From Candidatus Liptonbacteria bacterium RIFOXYD1_FULL_36_11 (GTDB taxonomy: Bacteria; Patescibacteriota; Minisyncoccia; UBA6257; XYB1-36-10): DNA of 9,204 nt. Positions 4,708 to 9,204 of the stretch are shown here, in pieces. The DNA lies in contig MHLG01000012.1 in the NCBI GenBank assembly GCA_001821375.1, positions 5,737 to 14,940 on the forward strand, read 5' to 3'. How positions within the stretch are numbered: the first letter of the stretch is position 1; each line of letters begins with the position of its first letter. A model generated the notes under the pieces. That model saw only the letters and a program-made list of their open reading frames with translations. It did not search any database and was not told the origin of the DNA. Made by a program: the position numbers and the translations under genes.

Positions 4708-4835
4708 CGGCTTATTGTTTTAAAAATGTCGCGGAGGGCAAGCTGGCTGGGTTCCTTATTAGAACAGCTTGCCCGAGCGAAAGCGGCAATTTTTCGCTGG
4801 AAAAAATTGACCGCGGTTTTTAAAATAATAAGCCG
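4708..4835 (+). ncRNA. Candidate structured RNA core of repeat R2 (strand and transcription unproven)
   Basis: A 19-pair closing helix (4708-4726 with 4817-4835, one G-T pair) leads through a small internal loop to CGCGG (4730-4734) / CCGCG (4811-4815). It encloses two hairpins. Hairpin C: GGGCAAGCTG (4736-4745) with CAGCTTGCCC (4765-4774), a 5' bulge GCTGGG (4746-4751) and a tip TTC/GAA around CTTATTA. Hairpin E: CAATTTTT (4787-4794) with AAAAATTG (4802-4809), loop CGCTGGA. Between them lies GCGAAAGC, GNRA-like, which is GCGCAAGC in R3. CCGC (4811-4814) could instead extend hairpin E with GCGG (4783-4786), an alternative to the closing pairs. No promoter is evident. No known RNA family (tRNA, SRP, RNase P, tmRNA, group II domain V) matches. 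It may also act as DNA or as a two-way terminator. Confidence 0.4.
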
Positions 4836-4853
4836 ATATAATCATTATTTTTC

Positions 4854-5783
4854 TTATTTGTTTAAAAACTCTTGAATATTTAGCACTGCCTTAACTGCAT
4901 CCCCCGCTGAAATATTATTTTGCTTATACAAAACATCGGAAACATCCCCCGCCGCCCATATCCCTAAACAAGAAGCTGCTTGCGTTTTATGATCCACTAT
5001 TATTTCTCCCCGCTCATTCAGCTTTACTAAATCTTTAACCAAATCAGAATTCGGCATTGAACCAATTTCCACAAAAACTCCTTGCGCTGAAAATCCTTTT
5101 TCTTCACCAGTTTTCCTATCCTTGTATTTCAACCCTGACACCAATTTTTCTCCTTCTATTTTTAAAATCTCCGCCATCATTAAAAACTCCGTCTTCCCGC
5201 TTTCTTGAAGTTTCTTTTTTGTAACCTCGTCTCCTCTTAAAACATCCGTATACTCTAAAACATAAATTTTTTCCGCGTAAGATAATAAATCAAAAGCCGC
5301 CTCCAAACCTGCGTTTCCCCCGCCAACAACCGCCACTGATTTTCCCCGAAAAAGCGGCGCGTCGCAAGTCGCGCAATAAGCTACTCCTTTTCCGGAGAAC
5401 TCTTCCTCTCCCGGCACGTTTAGTTTTCTCCTCTTTGCTCCCATTGCTAAAAATACTGCTTTCGTTTCAAATTTTTTTCCTTTCTCTGTTGTTATCTTAA
5501 AACTCACCTCTTCTCCATTCTCCATTTTTTCTAACTTTACCGCTTTATCCGAAAAGATAATCTCAATTCCCTCCTGCGCCCTTAAATGCTTTTCAAATCT
5601 CTTAGCCAACTCCACTCCAGAAACAGAGACATCTCCCACCCAATTTTGAATCTCATCAGAAACAACAGACTGCCCGCCAAAACTTTCCGTAATAAAAACT
5701 GTTTTTAAATTTTTTCTGGCGGCGTAAACTCCAGCCGCCGTTCCCGCCGGCCCCCCGCCAATTATCGCCAAATCATATAACAT
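4854..5783 (-). CDS. trxB: Thioredoxin reductase-like FAD disulfide reductase (AhpF-type, probably NADH-using)
   Basis: The 309-residue flavoprotein has the TrxB layout: FAD-binding GGGPAGTAAGVYAAR (9-23), FGGQ (35-38), GKGVAYCATCDAPLF (131-145) with redox Cys137 and Cys140, second dinucleotide fold VVGGGNAGLEAA (152-163), and FAD-binding GIWAAGD (274-280). It moves electrons from a nicotinamide nucleotide through FAD to the CATC pair and on to thioredoxin or a peroxiredoxin in the cytoplasm. After the second fold it has VLEYTDVLRGDEV (175-187) instead of the HRR...R loop that binds the NADPH phosphate in classical TrxB. The acidic Glu177 and the segment YKDRKTGE (220-227) resemble the C-terminal part of AhpF, which uses NADH. 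It lacks the AhpF N-terminal thioredoxin-like domains. The SPW gene lies 24 bp upstream on the same strand. No clear SD is present. Confidence 0.93.
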   Translation of the reverse strand: MLYDLAIIGGGPAGTAAGVYAARKNLKTVFITESFGGQSVVSDEIQNWVGDVSVSGVELAKRFEKHLRAQEGIEIIFSDKAVKLEKMENGEEVSFKITTEKGKKFETKAVFLAMGAKRRKLNVPGEEEFSGKGVAYCATCDAPLFRGKSVAVVGGGNAGLEAAFDLLSYAEKIYVLEYTDVLRGDEVTKKKLQESGKTEFLMMAEILKIEGEKLVSGLKYKDRKTGEEKGFSAQGVFVEIGSMPNSDLVKDLVKLNERGEIIVDHKTQAASCLGIWAAGDVSDVLYKQNNISAGDAVKAVLNIQEFLNK

Positions 5784-5807
5784 ATTTTTAAAACTTTATA
5801 AACTTTT

Positions 5808-5978
5808 TTACTTTTCTTCCCCATATCTCTCCCATAAAAAAATAAAAAAAACTCCCGCGCCGGCAAACACATTGCTCCACCTCGGCAAATCCAATCCGTA
5901 AAACCCTAAAATCCACGGCGACAAAAAAACCCACAACCCTAAAGCTAAACCTACCCAAAACAAATTTCCCTTTTTCAT
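5808..5978 (-). CDS. Small SPW-motif membrane protein
   Basis: From the ATG at 5978 the product has 56 residues. It has two membrane segments (about 7-26 and 34-50) and a charged tail (ERYGEEK). The first segment contains LGLWVFLSPWILGF, the SPW repeat signature (PF03779, Ser-Pro-Trp in a membrane helix). Known SPW proteins usually carry longer or duplicated versions; here only one module is present. Function is unknown; it should sit in the cytoplasmic membrane. An upstream in-frame ATG at 5993 would add MYNIL, but it overlaps a TATAAT and sits upstream of a second TATAAT (5990-5985). That second element lies exactly 6 nt before the ATG at 5978, so the short start is preferred. It is followed by the trxB-like gene after 24 bp, presumably in one transcript. 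It diverges from the sugar transferase gene. Confidence 0.8.
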   Translation of the reverse strand: MKKGNLFWVGLALGLWVFLSPWILGFYGLDLPRWSNVFAGAGVFFIFLWERYGEEK

Positions 5979-5984
5979 TAGGAT

Positions 5985-5997
5985 ATTATACATTATA
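5985..5997 (-). promoter_or_regulatory. Double TATAAT -10 region of the SPW-trxB unit (leaderless type)
   Basis: Two perfect TATAAT hexamers stand side by side on the minus strand (5997-5992 and 5990-5985). The second ends 6 nt before the ATG at 5978. The -35 is poor; the best is TCGATT at 6012-6007, which overlaps the -35 of the divergent + promoter. Confidence 0.5.
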
Positions 5998-6008
5998 CTG
6001 AAAAATAA

Positions 6009-6037
6009 TCGACTTTTTATTGTATTCTATTTATAGG
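6009..6037 (+). promoter_or_regulatory. Putative promoter of the sugar transferase-flippase operon
   Basis: TCGACT (6009-6014) and TATAGG (6032-6037), each matching consensus at 4 of 6 positions, are separated by an ideal 17 nt. The expected start is near 6044. The -35 overlaps the divergent SPW promoter, so the two units may compete for or share RNA polymerase. Confidence 0.4.
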
Positions 6038-6050
6038 TTCGTCTCCTAAT

Positions 6051-7445
6051 GTGCTTTCTAAAAAAATCCCTGTTTACCTTATTAACTTTATAAACTTTTT
6101 AACTTCCAGTATGAGCATCTCTCTAAAAGCTAAAAAAATAATTCTTCTTCTAGGCGATATTGCCCTTTTTTTCGGCAGTCTCTCTATTTTGATTTATTTC
6201 AGATTTCCTGAAAATTTTAACCGCAACTTTTCTCTCCACTTTATTCCCTTCTCTATTATCCTCCCCATCTGGCTTATTGCTTTTTACGCAAGCAGTCTCT
6301 ATGAATACAAAATCCTAAAAAACAATATTAACTTTTTAACCAATCTTGCTGGCACCGCTCTTATCAGCACCCTCGTCTCCGTCTTTATTTTTTATTTCTT
6401 TCCTCTTCTTGGTATTACTCCAAAAACAAACTTATTTATCTTCATCGCTGTCTTTTTCTCTTTAGAAATAATCTGGCGCGAAATTTTCAATCTCTTAATC
6501 AACCGCCACGCCTCCGAAAATATTATTTTAATCGGCGAAAGTCAATCAGCAAAAGAAATAGAAGAATTTATCCGCGAAAATCCCCAATTTGGCTACCGCT
6601 TAAAAATACGACTGGAGGATAACAATCTTAAAAAACATCTGGAAAATTTAGAAAAAAATCTCTCCGAACAAAAAATCCATCTTATTATCATTCCAGAAAA
6701 TATAAAAAAAGATCTCTCTTTTGTTAAATCAATTTATAAAAGACTGAATCTTAACCTTGAAGTAAAAAGTGTCTCTGAATTCTATGAAATTATTTTCCAA
6801 AAAGTTCCTCTGTCCGAAATAAAAGAAACTTGGTTTTTAGAAAATCTTACCCGCCGCCGAACAGTCTTTGAAATTACAAAAAGATTTTATGATTTTTCCC
6901 TTGCTCTTCTTCTGCTTATTTTTCTCCTCCCTCTTTATCTGCTCATAATTATTTTCCTTAAAATTTTCTCTCGCGGGCCATCTATCTATAGCCAAAAAAG
7001 AATCGGAAAAAATGAAAAAGAATTTATTCTTTATAAATTCCGCTCTATGAAAGTTGACGCCGAAGCCGACGGCCAAGCACGCTGGGCACTGCCAAAAGAC
7101 CCGCGCCTCACAAAAATTGGCGCCATCTTAAGAAAAACCCACTTAGACGAACTTCCCCAACTTCTTAATATTTTAAAAGGAAATCTCTCCTTTGTCGGTC
7201 CGCGTCCAGAACGCCTAGAATTTATCAAAGAATTAAAAGAACTCATTCCTTATTATGAAACAAGGCACCTAATAAAACCCGGAGTTACCGGTTGGGCGCA
7301 AGTTAATTATCGCTATGGCTCTTCCGTTGAAGACGCCTACGAAAAACTTCAGTATGAACTTTTTTATATCAAAAACCGCTCCTTCGCGCTTGATTTAAGT
7401 ATTATTTTAAAAACCCTTAAAACTGTTTTTGCTAATCCAGAATAA
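6051..7445 (+). CDS. Polyprenyl-phosphate sugar-1-phosphate transferase (initiating glycosyltransferase, WbaP-like)
   Basis: The enzyme transfers a sugar-1-phosphate from a nucleotide sugar to undecaprenyl phosphate on the inner membrane, the first step of surface polysaccharide or glycoprotein glycan assembly. The 464-residue form has about four N-terminal membrane helices (28-49, 62-81, 97-117, 126-145) and a Rossmann-like CoA_binding_3 domain (about 153-245, start ENIILIGES). A re-entrant helix (282-304) leads to the Bac_transf catalytic domain (PF02397): KRFYD (277-281), QKRIGK (315-320), KFRSM (329-333), KTHLDELPQ (362-370) with the Asp-Glu pair 366-367, GPRPE (383-387) and KPGVTGWAQV (409-418). 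All key motifs are intact. The sugar is not predictable. The frame opens with GTG at 6051; the in-frame ATG at 6111 (MSISLKAKK) fits the usual family start better. Neither has an SD. The flippase follows after 45 bp. Confidence 0.94.
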   Translation: MLSKKIPVYLINFINFLTSSMSISLKAKKIILLLGDIALFFGSLSILIYFRFPENFNRNFSLHFIPFSIILPIWLIAFYASSLYEYKILKNNINFLTNLAGTALISTLVSVFIFYFFPLLGITPKTNLFIFIAVFFSLEIIWREIFNLLINRHASENIILIGESQSAKEIEEFIRENPQFGYRLKIRLEDNNLKKHLENLEKNLSEQKIHLIIIPENIKKDLSFVKSIYKRLNLNLEVKSVSEFYEIIFQKVPLSEIKETWFLENLTRRRTVFEITKRFYDFSLALLLLIFLLPLYLLIIIFLKIFSRGPSIYSQKRIGKNEKEFILYKFRSMKVDAEADGQARWALPKDPRLTKIGAILRKTHLDELPQLLNILKGNLSFVGPRPERLEFIKELKELIPYYETRHLIKPGVTGWAQVNYRYGSSVEDAYEKLQYELFYIKNRSFALDLSIILKTLKTVFANPE

Positions 7446-7490
7446 ATTACATTTTCTTCTCTAATTCTTTTTCAACTTACCACTCTCTAA

Positions 7491-8918
7491 ATGGACCTAA
7501 AAAAAATATTACTCAATAATTCTTCTCCTCGTCAAACGATTATTAAAAATATTTTTTGGCTCTTCTCCGGCCAAACCATCGGCCGCCTCCTTCGGGCACT
7601 TCTTCTAATTTACGCCGCCCGCCTCCTCGGGGCCGAAAGCTGGGGTGCTTTTTCTTACGCCCTCTCCATTGCCGCCTTTCTTTCCATTTTTGCCGATCTC
7701 GGCATAAACGCCTTTATCACTAAAGAAGCTTCCTGCCTTGAAAATAATGTTAAAGGACTTATTCCTCTAGCCTCCACTATAAAATTTTCCGCCCTGATTT
7801 TTTTTATTTTTTTAACCGCCATCATTTCCCCTTTTATCTCAAAAACCGAAGAAGTAAAATGGCTCATTCTTGTTTCTCTTATTATTTTTACTTTTGACTC
7901 CATCCGCGACTTCGGCTCCTCTTTAGCCAGAGCTCGCGAAAGAATGGAGTTTGAATCTTTTGCTAATATCTTAAGTAATGTCTTTATAGTTATATTTGGC
8001 TTCACTGCTATGGCGCTTAATCCCACAAGTTTTTATCTTGCCTCCGGTTACGCTCTCGGAAATTCTATCGGCGCCCTCTTTTTAATATTCCGCCTCCGGG
8101 AACGCTTTACTTACTTTTCTAAAAATATTTCTCTAAAAGAAATAAAACACATTCTGCGGGCCTCCCTGCCTTTTTGCCTCACTGCCGTTATGGGCGCCGT
8201 TATGATTAACTCCGATATCGTCATCCTCTGGTGGTTTAGTAGCGCTAGAGAAACTGGCATCTATTCCGCCGCGCAAAAACCAATTCAGCTCCTTTATCTC
8301 GTTCCCTCACTCATCGCCGCCAGCTTCTTTCCTCTTATGTCCCGCTTAGCAAAAACTCAAAAAGAAAAATTTAAAGAAATCACCGCTAAGGCTTCTTCTT
8401 TAGTTATTCTCTTTTCTCTTCCTATATCACTCGGTGGAATAATTCTCGGAAGCAATATTATTAATCTTCTCTACGGACAAGAATACGCCGCCGCCGCCCT
8501 AAGCTTTAAACTCCTCGCCGCCACTTTCGTTCTTGTTTCTCCCTCTATTATTTTAGGCAACGCCGCCTTTGCCGCCGGTCTGGAAAAATCTCTTATTTCT
8601 TACTCCTTAGCTGGTATGCTTGGAAATATCATTCTTGATTTTGCTCTCATTCCTTATTTCGGTATTGCTGGTTGCGCCTTAGCTACTTTAATAAATCAAC
8701 TTATTATCACCGCTTTTCTCAAAATAAAAATGAAGAAAGCCACCGGTCTTCTTCTTTTCCCTTATCTTAAAAAAATAATTTTTTCTTCTTTAGTTATGTC
8801 TCTCTTCACTCTCCTTCTGTTTTCTCTCAACTTAAATATCCTCATCATCATTCCTGCCTCCGCCGCTCTCTATTTTTTCCTCCTTTTTTCCCTAAAAGAA
8901 AATCTCCTGAATTTCTAA
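7491..8918 (+). CDS. Polysaccharide (lipid-linked oligosaccharide) flippase, Wzx-like, MOP superfamily
   Basis: The 475-residue protein is hydrophobic throughout, with about 12-14 membrane helices. It has the polysaccharide-synthesis flippase pattern: an N-terminal half with FWLFSGQTIGRLLRALLLIY (22-41), RLLGAESWGAFSYALSI (44-60) and FADLGINAFITKEAS (67-81), and a C-terminal half with LLYGQEYAAAALSFKLLA (326-343) and LIPYFGIAGCALATLINQ (386-403). The length is normal for Wzx/RfbX proteins. It should flip undecaprenyl-linked glycan across the inner membrane, the export step after the transferase encoded upstream. No polymerase, ligase or further glycosyltransferase is in the window, so the rest of the pathway must lie elsewhere. 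No SD precedes the ATG; the 45-bp gap is pyrimidine-rich and otherwise featureless. The coding strand is strongly C/T-rich at third positions, opposite to the minus-strand genes. No terminator precedes repeat R3. Confidence 0.93.
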   Translation: MDLKKILLNNSSPRQTIIKNIFWLFSGQTIGRLLRALLLIYAARLLGAESWGAFSYALSIAAFLSIFADLGINAFITKEASCLENNVKGLIPLASTIKFSALIFFIFLTAIISPFISKTEEVKWLILVSLIIFTFDSIRDFGSSLARARERMEFESFANILSNVFIVIFGFTAMALNPTSFYLASGYALGNSIGALFLIFRLRERFTYFSKNISLKEIKHILRASLPFCLTAVMGAVMINSDIVILWWFSSARETGIYSAAQKPIQLLYLVPSLIAASFFPLMSRLAKTQKEKFKEITAKASSLVILFSLPISLGGIILGSNIINLLYGQEYAAAALSFKLLAATFVLVSPSIILGNAAFAAGLEKSLISYSLAGMLGNIILDFALIPYFGIAGCALATLINQLIITAFLKIKMKKATGLLLFPYLKKIIFSSLVMSLFTLLLFSLNLNILIIIPASAALYFFLLFSLKENLLNF

Positions 8919-8991
8919 TTTTACGAAAATTCTCCGTCTATAAAAAAGCATAAAAAAACAGAAAGAATTCATTACTTTTCTAATTATCCAT

Positions 8992-9029
8992 TTTTCCTAT
9001 TATCCGACAATCGTCTGATAATAGGAAAA
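8992..9029. repeat. Imperfect palindrome (module A of repeat R3)
   Basis: A 17-position stem (8992-9008 / 9013-9029) with one C-T mismatch (9005/9016) and an AATC loop. The counterpart in R2 is a perfect 42-bp palindrome, so the differences cluster at the tip. Confidence 0.85.
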
Positions 9030-9036
9030 TAAACAA

Positions 9037-9054
9037 AGTTGCCGCTAGGCAACT
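9037..9054. repeat. Small hairpin AGTTGCC/GGCAACT (module B of repeat R3)
   Basis: Same seven-pair stem as in R2 with a different four-base loop (GCTA). Confidence 0.8.
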
Positions 9055-9204
9055 ACATTAATATCAACTTCTCTATCTAAAAATACTCAAGAATTTTACC
9101 GGCTTATTGTTTTAAAAATGTCGCGGAGGGCAAGCTGGCTTGGTTCCTTATTAGAACAGCTTGCCCGAGCGCAAGCGGCAATTTTTCGCTGGAAAAAATT
9201 GACC

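Larger units (their letters stand above)
4562..4835 (+). repeat. Dispersed structured repeat, copy R2 (complete)
   Basis: This occupies most of the 388-bp gap between the 139-aa gene and trxB. In order it holds an 11-bp tandem repeat (4563-4595), a perfect 42-bp palindrome (4593-4634), a GTTGCC/GGCAAC hairpin (4645-4662), a linker and a folded core (4708-4835). The block 4695-4812 matches 9087-9204 of copy R3 at 116 of 118 positions without gaps. The two changes are at 4749 (bulge of the first hairpin) and 4780 (inside GAAA/GCAA), both in predicted loops. No open frame of note and no transposase lies in it. The same modules appear in R3 and, rewritten, in R1. Confidence 0.85.
8961..9204 (+). 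repeat. Dispersed structured repeat, copy R3 (cut by window edge)
   Basis: This fills the 286-bp tail after the flippase. It has the same order as R2: one AAGAATTCATT unit (8963-8973), an imperfect palindrome (8992-9008 with 9013-9029, loop AATC, 16 of 17 pairs), the AGTTGCC/GGCAACT hairpin with loop GCTA (9037-9054), a divergent linker and the near-identical core. The core here shows the left strand of the closing helix (9100-9118), hairpin C (9128-9166, bulge GCTTGG) and hairpin E (9179-9201, loop CGCTGGA). The window ends inside ACC, so the right strand of the closing helix is missing. The linker between hairpin B and the core is the least conserved part (9055-9086). Confidence 0.85.

Noticed and set aside
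4736..4774. tRNA-like or T-arm-like hairpin (GGTTCC in the loop)
   Set aside because: No anticodon arm, acceptor pairing or CCA context; the loop does not match the T-loop consensus.
4645..4835. Integron attC site or group II intron domain V
   Set aside because: The hairpin GTTGCC/GGCAAC lacks the attC core sites and no integrase or cassette order is seen. Hairpin E lacks the domain V AGC triad and bulge. No reverse transcriptase is nearby.
6837..8026. Minus-strand frames within the sugar transferase (6837-7246) and the flippase (7655-8026)
   Set aside because: They are antisense to well-matched protein domains and have no recognisable domain of their own.
4562..9204. Composite transposon bounded by R2 and R3
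   Set aside because: No transposase, no clear target-site duplication, and a third diverged copy with different outer helix sequence does not fit fixed terminal inverted repeats.

Overview
The window looks like a piece of an AT-rich, compact, reduced bacterial genome, most likely a Candidatus Patescibacteria / CPR member of the Parcubacteria type. This is inferred from gene content and style, not from a marker gene: a lamin-tail-domain surface protein, a DUF192 protein, an SPW-motif mini membrane protein, an AhpF-like thioredoxin reductase without its usual partners, short intergenic gaps, TAA stops and few Shine-Dalgarno (SD) sites. The + strand is C-rich over G in nearly every gene, whichever strand is coding. 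That looks like replication-strand skew, with the minus strand as leading strand.

Layout. 1-405 (-): N-terminal part of glyceraldehyde-3-phosphate dehydrogenase, cut by the window edge. 431-856 (-): unrecognised multi-pass membrane protein with a leaderless-type promoter. 985-1149 (+): unlisted 54-codon membrane peptide with its own promoter, strong SD and intrinsic terminator. 1187-2182 (-): two abutting genes, a SpoU/TrmH-family RNA methyltransferase followed by a membrane-anchored DUF192 protein. 2476-3900 (-): exported or anchored protein with two lamin-tail domains. 4046-4465 (-): unknown acidic 139-residue protein with promoter, SD and terminator of its own. 4854-5978 (-): SPW-motif membrane peptide and AhpF/TrxB-like flavoprotein disulfide reductase. 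6051-8918 (+): polyprenyl-phosphate sugar-1-phosphate transferase and Wzx-type flippase, the start and export steps of a surface glycan pathway. The two transcription units at about 6000 are divergent.

The most interesting content is non-coding. Three intergenic regions (about 2220-2414, 4562-4835 and 8961 to the window end) hold copies of one complex repeat with RNA-like architecture. A long closing helix encloses two hairpins. One hairpin carries the 5' bulge GCTNGG, the other the loop CGCTGGA. Copies 2 and 3 are nearly identical and also share an upstream palindrome and a GTTGCC/GGCAAC hairpin. Copy 1 has a closing helix and first hairpin of completely different sequence but the same shape, while the bulge and the second hairpin are kept. 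That pattern (helices rewritten, loops kept) suggests selection on structure. I do not recognise the family. It may be a structured RNA, a bidirectional terminator, or a non-autonomous mobile element. Each copy sits immediately 3' of an operon.

A second theme is translation start architecture. Three minus-strand genes (starts 856, 3900, 5978) have a perfect TATAAT whose last base lies 6-7 nt before the ATG, which predicts leaderless mRNAs. The 54-aa and 139-aa genes instead have clear SD sites.
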